From contig NZ_JASNWF010000003.1 of assembly GCF_030283205.1 (NCBI RefSeq), positions 483,347 to 547,346 of the forward strand: 64,000 bases of DNA, read 5' to 3'. The stretch's first letter is position 1; each line of letters starts with the position of its first letter. This document shows positions 32,551 through 40,799 of the stretch, piece by piece. The DNA is from Actinomadura opuntiae (GTDB lineage: Bacteria > Actinomycetota > Actinomycetes > Streptosporangiales > Streptosporangiaceae). The notes beneath the pieces were generated by a model. The model worked only from the letters and a program-made list of their open reading frames with translations. It was not told the origin of the DNA and did not search any database. Position numbers and translations under genes: made by a program.

Positions 32551-32976
32551 TCAGCGCGGGGCGGGGCGGTAGCCGAGCCCTCGGAGCTGCTCCGGGGCGA
32601 GCCGCGACACGACCGGCCGGGCAGGCGCACCGGTACTGGAACAGCAGATGAGAGCCGCCGTAGGCGAGTACCGCTCCCGCCACGTTGAACAGCGCGTAGC
32701 CCAGCCGGTAGTGGGTGCCCGCCAGGCCGAGCAGGGCCCGCCGGTCAGCGCGATCGCGAGCCAGAAGACCCAGAGCGTGCCGCGCAGGTCCGACTGCACG
32801 GCGAGGACGGTGAGGTAGAAGGCGCAGACCATGCCCGTCAGGAAGGCGGACGCGTGGACGGCGGCGGCCGTCGGCGAGGCCGTCCGGCGGCCGATCCAGC
32901 CGGCCCCCACCACCCACACCCCCGCGAAGATCGCCAGCAGGTGGAAGGGACGGTGGAAGGCGGCGAGTTCGGTCAC
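32551..32976 (-). pseudogene. Small membrane protein gene with apparent compensating frameshifts
   Basis: The first 79 or so codons from ATG 32976 read as a membrane protein (FHRPFHLLAIFAGVWVVGAGWIGRR, then GMVCAFYLTVLAVQSDLRGTLWVFWLAIALTG). After about 32740 this frame turns into cysteine/serine/threonine-rich noise, while another minus-strand frame continues as GLAGTHYRLGYALFNVAGAVLAYGG followed by SHLLFQY. The original frame again looks sensible at the end (RLAPEQLRGLGYRPAPR, stop at 32551). Two opposing one-base changes near 32735 and 32620 would restore a membrane protein of about 140 residues with four helices. It is either a decayed gene or a sequencing error. I do not recognise the family. 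Confidence 0.55.
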
Positions 32977-33023
32977 CGCGAGCGTCCGCGAGGACGCCGG
33001 TCCGCCCGTGAGATGCTGCCGTC

Positions 33024-33659
33024 GTGACGACGACCGGCCCCGCCCCGCGCCGGCGGCGTGGCCGTCCCGGCCACGACCAGGCGGCGATCCTGCGCGCGGC
33101 GGTGGAGCTGTTCAACCGCAAGGGGTACGACGCCACCAGCATGGGCGACCTGGCCAAGGAGCTCGGGCTCACCAAGCCCGCGATCTACCATCACGTCACG
33201 AGCAAGGAGCAGCTGCTCAGCCAGGCGCTGGACGACGCCCTCGACGAGCTCACCGCCGCCGTCGCCGAGGCCTCCCGCAAGAAGGCCGGGACGAGCGCCT
33301 ACGGGCGGCTGCGGGCGGTGGTGCGGCGCAGCGTCGAGGTGCTCGTCGCGCATCAGCCGTCCGTCACGCTCCTGCTGCGGGTCAGGGGCAACAGCGAGGT
33401 GGAGCTGGCCGCGCTGGAGCGGCGGCGGTGGCTCGACGACCGCCTCGCCGAGCTGGTCGCCGACGCCGTCGCCGAGGGCGCCCTGCGCGGCGACGTGCCG
33501 CCGGCGCTGGTGAGCCGGCTGCTGTTCGGCATGGTGAACTCGCTGGTCGAGTGGTACCGCGCGGACGGCGCGTACGACACGGCGACGGTCGCCGACGCCA
33601 TCACCGCCCTCGCCTTCGACGGCCTGGCCCGCCACGAACCCGAGCCACCGCCGCGTTAG
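33024..33659 (+). CDS. TetR-family regulator of phenylacetate genes (PaaR-like)
   Basis: 211 residues. A basic N-terminus (RRRRGRPGHDQ) leads into a helix-turn-helix at about 20-65 (AAVELFNRKGYDATSMGDLAKELGLTKPAIYHHVTSKEQLL region), then a C-terminal domain with a conserved WYR. It is convergent with paaE and overlaps its stop by 4 bases. In actinobacteria a TetR protein, PaaR, represses the paa genes and is released by phenylacetyl-CoA; position and family make this the likely PaaR. The palindrome in front of paaA (37462-37485) would be its site. GTG start at 33024. Confidence 0.82.
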   Translation: MTTTGPAPRRRRGRPGHDQAAILRAAVELFNRKGYDATSMGDLAKELGLTKPAIYHHVTSKEQLLSQALDDALDELTAAVAEASRKKAGTSAYGRLRAVVRRSVEVLVAHQPSVTLLLRVRGNSEVELAALERRRWLDDRLAELVADAVAEGALRGDVPPALVSRLLFGMVNSLVEWYRADGAYDTATVADAITALAFDGLARHEPEPPPR

Positions 33660-34744
33660 GCGTCGTAGTCGACGGTGGTGGCTTCGCCGAGCGGGAACGA
33701 CTGGCAGGTGAGGATGAATCCGGCCTCGACCTCCGCCGGTTCGAGCGCGTAGTTGCGGCGCATGTCGGCGTCGCCGTCGCGGACGAGGGCGCGGCAGGTG
33801 CCGCAGACGCCGCCCTTGCAGGCGAACGGCAGGTCCGCGCGGGTCCGCTGGGCGCCCTCCAGGATCGTCGTCTCGCGGGACACCCGGGACGTCGTGCGCA
33901 GGCCGTCGAGGACGACGGTCAGCTCGGTGGTGGCGCCGATGACGGTGTCGTCGGTCCGCCGCGGCTGCGGCGGGGGCGCGTCGACGTAGAAGAGCTCGAC
34001 GTGCACGCGGTCGGCGGGGACGCCGAGGCCGGTGAGGACCTGCCGCGCGTCCTGCACCATCTGCAGCGGGCCGCAGAGCCAGACGTGGTCGAAGACCTCG
34101 ACCGGGACGAGGCCGGTGAGCAGGCGGGTGAGGCGGTCGTGGTCGAGGCGGCCGGAGAACAGCTCGACGTCGCGGGGTTCGCGGGACAGCACGTGCGCGA
34201 TCTGGAGGCGGGGCCCGTACCGGTTCTTCAGGTCGCCGAGCTCCTCGGTGAACATCACGGTGCGGCTGGTGCGGTTGCCGTACAGCAGCGTCACCTGCGC
34301 GCCGGGGTGGGCCAGCACAGTGGAGGCGACCGAGAGCATCGGGGTGATGCCCGATCCGGCGGCGATGCACAGGTGCCGTTCGCCGAGCGCCGGGTCGGCC
34401 CGCCAGGAGCCGGTGGGCGTCTGCACCTCGATGCGGGTTCCGGGCGTCACCTCGTGCACGAGCCAGGAGGAGAACAGGCCGCCGGGGATCTCCCGGACGC
34501 CGATGCGCGGCGCGGCGCCGGCGGGCGCGCAGATCGAGTAGGAGCGGCGCTCCTCGCGGCCGTCCACGAAACGGCGCAGGGTGAGCGACTGGCCGGCCCG
34601 GAAGGCGTAGGCGTCGCGCAGCCCGGCGGGGACGTCGAAGGTGATCGCGGCGGCGTCGTCGCAGAGGCGGTCGACCGCCGCGACGGTCAGCTCGTGGAAC
34701 ACGGCCGACCGGGCGGGCGCGGCGCCGGGCGCGAGGGTGGTCAT
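33656..34744 (-). CDS. paaE: 1,2-phenylacetyl-CoA epoxidase, reductase subunit PaaE
   Basis: 362 residues. The N-terminal two thirds are a ferredoxin-NADP reductase module (flavin-binding RSYSICAP, NADP-binding GSGITPMLS). The C-terminal 90 residues are a plant-type 2Fe-2S ferredoxin with cysteines in CKGGVCGTC and a fourth at LTCQS. It transfers electrons from NADPH to the PaaABC di-iron oxygenase that epoxidises phenylacetyl-CoA. Last gene of paaABCDE; it starts 2 bases after the paaD stop. Confidence 0.95.
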   Translation of the reverse strand: MTTLAPGAAPARSAVFHELTVAAVDRLCDDAAAITFDVPAGLRDAYAFRAGQSLTLRRFVDGREERRSYSICAPAGAAPRIGVREIPGGLFSSWLVHEVTPGTRIEVQTPTGSWRADPALGERHLCIAAGSGITPMLSVASTVLAHPGAQVTLLYGNRTSRTVMFTEELGDLKNRYGPRLQIAHVLSREPRDVELFSGRLDHDRLTRLLTGLVPVEVFDHVWLCGPLQMVQDARQVLTGLGVPADRVHVELFYVDAPPPQPRRTDDTVIGATTELTVVLDGLRTTSRVSRETTILEGAQRTRADLPFACKGGVCGTCRALVRDGDADMRRNYALEPAEVEAGFILTCQSFPLGEATTVDYDA

Positions 34745-34745
34745 C

Positions 34746-35258
34746 TCAGATCTCCTTGACGTGCTCGAACGGTTCGAGGCAGCCGGTGCAGCGGTACAAG
34801 GCCTTGCACGCGGTGGCGCCGAACTCCGAGGTCAGGCGGGTGGCCGCCGATCCGCAGCGGGGGCAGGCGGGCGCGGCCCGGGTCGGCCCGAGGGTGAGGC
34901 CGACGGGCCCGGACCGCCGCGGGGCGGGGCCGGGCGGCGACAGGCCCGCGGCGCGCAGCGCGGCCCGGCCGCGCTCGGAAATCCAGTCGCTCGACCACGC
35001 CGGGTCCAGGACGACGCGGACCTCGACGCGCGGGAACCCGGCGCCGGTCAGCCGGTGCACGAGGTCGTCGCGCATGGTGGCCATGGCCGGGCAGCCGGAG
35101 TAGGTCGGGGTGATCGAGGCGACGACGACCTCCCCGCCGTCCGGCCGGTGCTCGACGTCGACGCCGCGCAGCACGCCGAGGTCGGCGAGGGTGAGCATCG
35201 GCATCTCCGGGTCCCGGACCTCCTCGGCGACCCGGCGGGCGCGTTCGCGGGCGTTCAC
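34746..35258 (-). CDS. paaD: Phenylacetate-CoA epoxidase maturation protein PaaD
   Basis: 170 residues. The N-terminal MIP18/DUF59 domain has RDPEMPMLTLADLGVLRGV and TPTYSGCPAM with its conserved cysteine. The C-terminal part has a zinc-ribbon-like set of cysteines (CPRCGS ... CKALYRCTGC). PaaD is required for iron-sulfur or di-iron maturation of the epoxidase. The GTG start at 35258 overlaps the paaC stop (GTGA). The longer upstream open frame is antisense to paaC coding and not used. Confidence 0.93.
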   Translation of the reverse strand: MNARERARRVAEEVRDPEMPMLTLADLGVLRGVDVEHRPDGGEVVVASITPTYSGCPAMATMRDDLVHRLTGAGFPRVEVRVVLDPAWSSDWISERGRAALRAAGLSPPGPAPRRSGPVGLTLGPTRAAPACPRCGSAATRLTSEFGATACKALYRCTGCLEPFEHVKEI

Positions 35259-36172
35259 CAGCGCCCCATCGGGTGGGCGCGCGCGACGACCTGCATCTCG
35301 GCGAGCAGCCGGCTGAGGGCTTCGGTGTGCATGCCGTCGCGGCCCGTCCGTCCGCCGATCCCGGCGAGGGCCGCGCGGTCGGGACGGTCGACGCCGCTGA
35401 CGGCGAGCACCTGGCCCAGGACGGCGTCCACCTCGTCGCGAACGGCGCCGGGATCGACCCCGACGCGGGCCTCGGCGAGGGACGCTTCGATCGGATGCGT
35501 CGCCACCAGTTCCGGCTGGAGCGGCCACAGCGCGTCCAGCGCCGCGACGAGCCTGCGGCGCGATTCGTCGGTGCCCTGGGCCAGCGTGAGGAACCAGCGG
35601 CCCGCCCAGTCCCGGTGGTAGGTGATCTCCTTGACGCCCTTGGCCGCGACCGCCGCCAGCACCTGGTCGGTGCTCGCGCAGAGCCGTTCCAGCAGCGCGA
35701 GGCGGGCGGTCGAGAACAGCAGCAGCCGCACCACCACGTGCGCGAAGTCGCCGTTGGGAACCTCCACGAGCCGGACGTTGCGGAACCGGTCCGCCTCCCG
35801 GAAGAAGGCCAGCGCGTCCTCGTCCGGTACCGGCGACCCCTCCGGCAGGGCCGGGACGACGCCGGGGTCGGCGGCGGCCGCGCGCGCCAGCAGCAGCCGC
35901 GCCTGGCCGAGCAGGTCGAGGGCGATGTTCGCCAGCGCGATGTCCTCTTCGAGGTCCGGCGCGCGGCTGCACCACTCCGACAGGCGCTGCGACATGATCA
36001 GCGCGTCGTCGCCGAGCATCAGGCAGTACAGGGCCAGCTCGGTGCGGTCGGTACCGGCCGGGACGGTGGTGTCGACGCCGGCCAGCGGGTCCTCGAACCC
36101 GGTGCCGAACGCCCACTGCGAGGAGTCGCCGCCGATCAGGCCGTCGAAGATGCTGCCGTGGTCGTCGCTCAT
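35255..36172 (-). CDS. paaC: 1,2-phenylacetyl-CoA epoxidase subunit PaaC
   Basis: 305 residues with the ferritin-like fold of the structural subunit: LYCLMLGDDALIMSQRLSEWCSRAPDLEEDIALANIALDLLGQAR region and a later EITYHRDWAGRWFLTLAQGT. PaaC pairs with PaaA in the PaaABC oxygenase but does not bind the catalytic iron pair as PaaA does. About 30 extra residues precede the usual N-terminus. The gene lies 13 bases after paaB. Confidence 0.94.
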   Translation of the reverse strand: MSDDHGSIFDGLIGGDSSQWAFGTGFEDPLAGVDTTVPAGTDRTELALYCLMLGDDALIMSQRLSEWCSRAPDLEEDIALANIALDLLGQARLLLARAAAADPGVVPALPEGSPVPDEDALAFFREADRFRNVRLVEVPNGDFAHVVVRLLLFSTARLALLERLCASTDQVLAAVAAKGVKEITYHRDWAGRWFLTLAQGTDESRRRLVAALDALWPLQPELVATHPIEASLAEARVGVDPGAVRDEVDAVLGQVLAVSGVDRPDRAALAGIGGRTGRDGMHTEALSRLLAEMQVVARAHPMGRW

Positions 36173-36185
36173 GGGTGGTCCGCCC

Positions 36186-36479
36186 TCACATGTGCGGGAC
36201 GTTCTCGGGGATCTCGTAGAACGTCGGATGCCGGTAGACCTTGTCGCCGCTGGGCGCGAACAGCGGGTCCTTCTCGTCCGGGCTGGACGCGGTGATCGCG
36301 TCGGCCCGCACCACCCAGATGCTCACGCCCTCGTTGCGGCGCGTGTAGACGTCGCGGGCGTGCCGCAGCGCCATCACGTCATCGGGAGCGTGCAGCGATC
36401 CGACGTGCACGTGGTTGAGCCCGCGCTTGCCGCGGACGAACACCTCGTACAGCGGCCATTCCCGCCGGTTTCCGCTCAT
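36186..36479 (-). CDS. paaB: 1,2-phenylacetyl-CoA epoxidase subunit PaaB
   Basis: 97 residues, the usual size. It contains the family pattern [24 protein letters not shown], then [12 protein letters not shown] and the end [14 protein letters not shown]. PaaB bridges PaaAC heterodimers in the oxygenase complex. The ATG at 36479 overlaps the paaA stop (ATGA). An upstream extension of the frame is rejected as shadow sequence of paaA. Confidence 0.95.
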   Translation of the reverse strand: MSGNRREWPLYEVFVRGKRGLNHVHVGSLHAPDDVMALRHARDVYTRRNEGVSIWVVRADAITASSPDEKDPLFAPSGDKVYRHPTFYEIPENVPHM

Positions 36480-37438
36480 CGGGCACCTCCCTCGGCGGCG
36501 CGGTCCGCGAACGCCGTCGCGGCCTCGCGCACCCACGCCCCGTCCTCGTGGGCGGCGCGGCGGTGCGCCATCCGCTGGGCGTTGCACGGCCCGTCACCGC
36601 GCAGCACCTGGGCGAACTCCTCCCAGTCCGGCTCGCCGAAGTCGTAATGGCCGCGCTCGGCGTTCCAACGCAGGTCCGGGTCGGGCAGCGTCACCCCGAG
36701 CGCCTCGGCCTGCGGCACGGTCATGTCGACGAACTTCTGCCGCAGCTCGTCGTTGGAGTTGCGCTTGACGCCCCACGCCATCGACCGCGCGCTGTTGGGC
36801 GACTGCGCGTCCGGCGGACCGAACATCATCAGCGACGGCCACCAGAACCGGTCGACCGACTCCTGCACCATCGCGCGCTGCTCGCCGGTGCCGCGCATCA
36901 TCGTCATCAGCAGCTCATAGCCCTGCCGCTGATGGAACGACTCCTCCTTGCAGATGCGGATCATCGCCCGCCCGTACGGGCCGTAGGACGTCCGGCACAG
37001 CGGCACCTGGTTGCAGATCGCCGCACCGTCCACCAGCCACCCGATCGTCCCGACGTCGGCGTACGACAGCGTCGGATAGTTGAAGATCGAGGAGTACTTC
37101 TGCCGTCCGGAGAGCAGCAGGCCGGTCAGCTCGGCCCGGGAGACGCCCAGGGTCTCGCACGCCGAGTACAGGTACAGCCCGTGCCCGGCCTCGTCCTGGA
37201 CCTTGGCCAGCAGGATCGCCTTGCGGCGCAGCGACGGGGCCCGGCCGATCCAGTTCCCCTCCGGTTGCATCCCGATGATCTCCGAGTGCGCGTGCTGGGC
37301 GATCTGGCGCACCAGGGTCCGGCGGTAGTCGTCCGGCATCCAGTCCCGCGGCTCGATCCGGTCGCCGCGCGCGATCGTCGCGTCGAACCGCTCCTGCAGC
37401 CGCTCGCCTTCCGCCGGTTCCACGGGGGTCGTCGTCAT
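36476..37438 (-). CDS. paaA: 1,2-phenylacetyl-CoA epoxidase, catalytic subunit PaaA
   Basis: 320 residues. Carboxylate and histidine ligands of the di-iron centre are visible in [29 protein letters not shown] and [16 protein letters not shown]. It inserts one oxygen atom into the ring of phenylacetyl-CoA, the first step after CoA ligation in aerobic phenylacetate breakdown. A strong GAGGAGGGG ribosome site precedes the ATG at 37438, so longer starts are rejected. First gene of paaABCDE, with a TetR-type palindrome 23 bases upstream. PaaK, PaaG, PaaZ and others are not in the window. Confidence 0.96.
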   Translation of the reverse strand: MTTTPVEPAEGERLQERFDATIARGDRIEPRDWMPDDYRRTLVRQIAQHAHSEIIGMQPEGNWIGRAPSLRRKAILLAKVQDEAGHGLYLYSACETLGVSRAELTGLLLSGRQKYSSIFNYPTLSYADVGTIGWLVDGAAICNQVPLCRTSYGPYGRAMIRICKEESFHQRQGYELLMTMMRGTGEQRAMVQESVDRFWWPSLMMFGPPDAQSPNSARSMAWGVKRNSNDELRQKFVDMTVPQAEALGVTLPDPDLRWNAERGHYDFGEPDWEEFAQVLRGDGPCNAQRMAHRRAAHEDGAWVREAATAFADRAAEGGAR

Positions 37439-37461
37439 GTCCCCTCCTCGCCCGCCGCACA

Positions 37462-37485
37462 ATTACTTATCGTTCGGTCAGTAAT
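37462..37485. promoter_or_regulatory. Candidate PaaR operator upstream of paaA
   Basis: ATTACT (37462-37467) and AGTAAT (37480-37485) are perfect inverted arms around TATCGTTCGGTC; the inner part also has near symmetry (ATCG/CGGT). The ACT...CG..CG...AGT layout resembles what I recall of actinobacterial PaaR sites. It lies 23 bases upstream of the paaA ATG in an AT-rich patch. Confidence 0.65.
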
Positions 37486-37632
37486 ACGGTCGCACGGCCG
37501 GGCGCCCGGCGCAACGGGTCGGAGCGGACGGGACCGCGCTCCGGCGGGACCGGGTCCTCCGCGCCTCCCGCCCGCGGGCTACGGTGAGGTGGCCCGGACC
37601 TGGCCGGCCGCATCCACCCTGGAGGAGCACAC

Positions 37633-37938
37633 ATGCACCGCCTCACCGTCCAGTACTTCTCCCCCGCCGACCCGGCGGCGTTCGACGAGCGCTACGAGAG
37701 CACGCACGTCCCGCTGGTGCGGGCCCTGCCCGGGCTGAAGTCGTTCACCCTCACCCGTCCCCGGCCGCTGGGGACCGAGGCCCCCTACCTGGTCGCGGAG
37801 CTGTGGTTCGAGGACGGCGACGCCCTCAACGCGGCGCTGGGCAGCCCGGAGATGGCCGCGGCGGCCGAGGACGCGGCGAAGTACGACGTCGCCTCCACCA
37901 CGATGTTCTCCGGCGAGGTGCGGGAAGCCCTGCAGTAA
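37633..37938 (+). CDS. EthD-family small protein
   Basis: 101 residues of ferredoxin-like alpha/beta barrel type. YFSPADPAAFDERYESTHVPLVRALPG and later FEDGDALNAALGSPEM are the EthD domain pattern (Pfam EthD). EthD is needed for ether-degrading P450 in Rhodococcus and other members are small dimeric enzymes or accessory proteins with unclear chemistry. CTGGAGGAG lies before the ATG. It is divergent from paaA, so it could be controlled by the same regulator. Confidence 0.85.
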   Translation: MHRLTVQYFSPADPAAFDERYESTHVPLVRALPGLKSFTLTRPRPLGTEAPYLVAELWFEDGDALNAALGSPEMAAAAEDAAKYDVASTTMFSGEVREALQ

Positions 37939-37950
37939 CGATCGACGCGC

Positions 37951-37986
37951 CGCCGCCCCCCTCGTCGTGGACGAGGCGGGGCGGCG
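37951..37986. terminator. Bidirectional hairpin terminator
   Basis: Bases 37951-37966 pair with 37970-37986 with a single bulged base around a 3-base loop. It lies between the convergent EthD gene (stop 37938) and Lrp-type gene (stop 38005), so it can serve both. Confidence 0.78.
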
Positions 37987-38004
37987 GTCGCGTTCCCGGC
38001 CCCT

Positions 38005-38514
38005 CTAGCCCTCCCAGGTCTCCCACTCGGCGCCCCGGCCGCGGGCCTCGCCGAACACCAGCCAGGTGCGGGTCGCGCGGACGCCGGGGATGTCCTGGAT
38101 GCGTTCGAGCACGACGTGCCGCAGCGCGGTGTTGTCGGGGGCCCGGACCAGCACCAGCACGTCGTAGTCGCCGCCGACCATGGCGAAGTGCTCGACGTAG
38201 CGGATGTCCCCGAGCCCGGCCGAGACCGCGCGCCAGGAGTTCTGCTCGATGGTGACCGAGACGTAGGCGCTGGTGCCGAGGCCGGCGCGGTGCGGGGCGA
38301 TCCGGGCGGTGAACCCGGTGATCACGCCCTCGTCGGTGAGCCTGGTGAGGCGGGCGTAGGCGTTGGCGCGGGAGATGTGGACGTTCTCGGCGAGCGCCCG
38401 CACCGAGATCCGGCCGTCGCGCAGCAGCTCGGCGACGATCGCGCGGTCCACCGCGTCCAGCGCGACGGCAGAACGTCCCGTCCGGGCGCCGCCGGGGGCC
38501 TCTTCGTCCGACAT
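38005..38514 (-). CDS. Lrp/AsnC-family regulator (BkdR-like)
   Basis: 169 residues. N-terminal helix-turn-helix (about 17-65; DAVDRAIVAELLRDGRISVRALAENVHISRANAYARLTRL region) and C-terminal RAM effector domain (VEHFAMVGGDYDVLVLVRAPD). Divergent from the 2-oxoacid dehydrogenase genes with a 121-base gap. In many actinobacteria and proteobacteria such a regulator activates bkd genes in response to branched-chain amino acids, and that is the probable job here. Confidence 0.88.
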   Translation of the reverse strand: MSDEEAPGGARTGRSAVALDAVDRAIVAELLRDGRISVRALAENVHISRANAYARLTRLTDEGVITGFTARIAPHRAGLGTSAYVSVTIEQNSWRAVSAGLGDIRYVEHFAMVGGDYDVLVLVRAPDNTALRHVVLERIQDIPGVRATRTWLVFGEARGRGAEWETWEG

Positions 38515-38635
38515 TCGGTCACCTCAGGTCCCACTTGTTGGCCATATGTCGCTCATTATCCGTGATGTCTTGAACGGATGGCCGGCCGGGCGGACGCTTT
38601 GGTCATCAAGCGTCCAGAGAAAGCGAGGGGGCGCC

Positions 38636-39760
38636 ATGCTCATGCGGACACCCGTGCCCGGGCAGGACGAGCGCCCGGCCGCCGAGGACCTCCTCCCCTC
38701 CCCCGTCCCGGTGCGCTTCGTCGCCGAGGACGGCACGGCCGGCGACCCGCCGGCCGGATACGCCGCGCCGCAGGACGGCGAGCTCGTGGAGGCCTACCGC
38801 CGGATGGTGGCGGGCCGCCGCTTCGACCGGCAGGCGACCGCGCTGACCAAGCAGGGCCGCCTCGCGGTGTACCCCTCCAGCCGCGGCCAGGAGGCCTGCC
38901 AGATCGGCGGCGTGCTCGCGCTGCGCGACACCGACTGGCTGTTCCCGACCTACCGGGACTCGATGGCCCTGGTCTCCCGCGGCCTGGACCCGGCCCAGGT
39001 GCTCACCCTGCTGCAGGGCGGCTGGCACTGCGGATACGACCCGGCCGCCACCCGCGTGGCGCCGCAGTGCACCCCGCTGGCCACCCAGACCCTGCACGCG
39101 GTGGGAATGGCCGAGGCCCTGCGCCGCAAGGGCGAGGACGCCGTGGTGATGGCCTTCATCGGCGACGGCGGCACCAGCGAGGGCGACTTCCACGAGGCGC
39201 TCAACTACGCGGGCGTCCGCCGGGCGCCCGTGGTGTTCCTGGTGCAGAACAACCAGTACGCGATCTCGGTGCCGCTGGCCAAGCAGACCGCCGCGCCGGC
39301 GCTGGCCTACAAGGGGATCGGCTACGGCGTCCAGTCCGAGCAGGTCGACGGCAACGACCTCGTCGCGGTGCTGTCGGTGCTGTCCACGGCCGTGCGGCAC
39401 GCCCGCTCCGGGGACGGCCCGTGGCTGGTGGAGGCGCACACCTACCGCATGGACGCCCACACCAACGCCGACGACCCCACCCGCTACCGCGACGGCGGCG
39501 AGGTCGAGAAGTGGGAGTCGGCCGACCCCATCGCCCGCCTGGAGACCTACCTGCGGGCCCGCGGACTGCTGGACGCCGAGCAGGTCACCGCGGCGCACCA
39601 GGCCGCCGAGGAGTTCGCCGCCCGGGTCCGCGAGGCGATGAACGCCGACGCCGAGCCCGCGCCATTGGAGATCTTCGAGCACGTCTTCGCCGAGCCCACG
39701 CCGCAGCTGCGCGAGCAGCGGGCCTTGCTGGCGGCCGAACTGAGCGCCGCGGAGGACTGA
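38636..39760 (+). CDS. bkdA: Branched-chain 2-oxoacid dehydrogenase E1 alpha subunit
   Basis: 374 residues. The ThDP motif begins GDGGTSEGDFHEALNYAGV and ends at QNNQYAIS; YPSSRGQEACQIG and HTYRMDAHTNADDPTRYR are typical of the E1 alpha of the pyruvate/branched-chain family. It decarboxylates 2-oxoacids from valine, leucine and isoleucine; in actinomycetes this supplies starters for branched fatty acids and some polyketides. ATG 38636 is chosen behind a G-rich site; 38642 is another possible start. First gene of the E1a-E1b-E2 operon. Confidence 0.92.
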   Translation: MLMRTPVPGQDERPAAEDLLPSPVPVRFVAEDGTAGDPPAGYAAPQDGELVEAYRRMVAGRRFDRQATALTKQGRLAVYPSSRGQEACQIGGVLALRDTDWLFPTYRDSMALVSRGLDPAQVLTLLQGGWHCGYDPAATRVAPQCTPLATQTLHAVGMAEALRRKGEDAVVMAFIGDGGTSEGDFHEALNYAGVRRAPVVFLVQNNQYAISVPLAKQTAAPALAYKGIGYGVQSEQVDGNDLVAVLSVLSTAVRHARSGDGPWLVEAHTYRMDAHTNADDPTRYRDGGEVEKWESADPIARLETYLRARGLLDAEQVTAAHQAAEEFAARVREAMNADAEPAPLEIFEHVFAEPTPQLREQRALLAAELSAAED

Positions 39761-39761
39761 C

Positions 39762-40799
39762 ATGACCGCGATGACGGGCCGCATGACGCAGATGACAATG
39801 GCGCAGGCGCTGAACACCGCGCTGCGGGACGCCCTGGCCGAAGACGAGCAGGTGCTCGTCTTCGGTGAGGACGTCGGGCCGCTGGGCGGCGTCTTCCGCA
39901 TCACCGACGGGCTGACCGCCGAGTTCGGCGAGGAGCGGTGCTTCGACACCCCGCTGGCCGAGGCCGGGATCGTGGGGCTCGCCGTCGGCCTGGCGATGGG
40001 CGGGTTCCGCCCGGTGGTGGAGATGCAGTTCGACGCGTTCGCCTACCCGGCGTTCGAGCAGATCGCCTCGCACGTGGCCAAGATGCGCAACCGCACCCGC
40101 GGCCTGCTGCCGCTGCCGATGGTGATCCGCATCCCCTACGCCGGGGGCATCGGCGGCGTCGAGCACCACTGCGACTCCAGCGAGGCCTACTACGCGCACA
40201 CCCCCGGCCTGAAAGTCGTCACCCCCGCGACGCCCGACGACGCGTACTGGCTGCTGCGCGACGCCATCGCCGACCCCGACCCGGTCGTCTTCATGGAGCC
40301 CAAGCGGCTGTACTGGTCGTCCGGTGAGGTGTCGGCCGCCGACCGGCGCGTGGCCGGGATGGGGCGCGCGGCGGTACGGCGCAGCGGGACCGACGCCACG
40401 CTGGTCGCCTACGGGCCCAGCGTCCCCGTCGCGCTGGAGGCGGCGCAGGCCGCCGCCGAGGACGGCCTCGACCTGGAGGTCGTGGACCTGCGCACGATCG
40501 TCCCGTTCGACGACGAGACCGTGGTGGCGTCGGTGCGCAAGACGGGGCGCTGCGTGGTGATCCAGGAGGCGCAGGGGTTCGCGGGGGTCGGCGCGGAGAT
40601 CGCGGCGCGCGTCCAGGAACGCTGCTTCCATTCGCTGGCCGCCCCGGTCCTGCGCGTCAGCGGGTTCGACATCCCCTACCCGCCGCCCAAGCTCGAACGC
40701 TCGCACCTGCCCGACGTGGACCGCGTCCTCGACGCGGTCGACCGGCTCCAGTTCGACGACGAGCCGGACGTCCTGCACCTGGCGCGGGAGGCGTCATGA
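39762..40799 (+). CDS. bkdB: Branched-chain 2-oxoacid dehydrogenase E1 beta subunit
   Basis: 345 residues with the transketolase-like pyrimidine-binding domain and C-terminal transketolase domain: EDVGPLGGVFRITDGL, DTPLAEAGIVGLAVGLAMGG, and EPKRLYW. It forms the alpha2beta2 E1 heterotetramer with the previous gene product. It starts 1 base after the E1 alpha stop and its own stop overlaps the E2 start (ATGA). About seven extra residues (MTAMTGRM) precede the normal start MTQMTMAQ, so the true ATG could be one of three closely spaced ones. Confidence 0.92.
   Translation: MTAMTGRMTQMTMAQALNTALRDALAEDEQVLVFGEDVGPLGGVFRITDGLTAEFGEERCFDTPLAEAGIVGLAVGLAMGGFRPVVEMQFDAFAYPAFEQIASHVAKMRNRTRGLLPLPMVIRIPYAGGIGGVEHHCDSSEAYYAHTPGLKVVTPATPDDAYWLLRDAIADPDPVVFMEPKRLYWSSGEVSAADRRVAGMGRAAVRRSGTDATLVAYGPSVPVALEAAQAAAEDGLDLEVVDLRTIVPFDDETVVASVRKTGRCVVIQEAQGFAGVGAEIAARVQERCFHSLAAPVLRVSGFDIPYPPPKLERSHLPDVDRVLDAVDRLQFDDEPDVLHLAREAS

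Noticed and set aside
38515..38635. Defined Lrp binding sites in the bkd divergent region
   Set aside because: The gap is AT-richer and likely contains sites, but I found no repeat clear enough to report.
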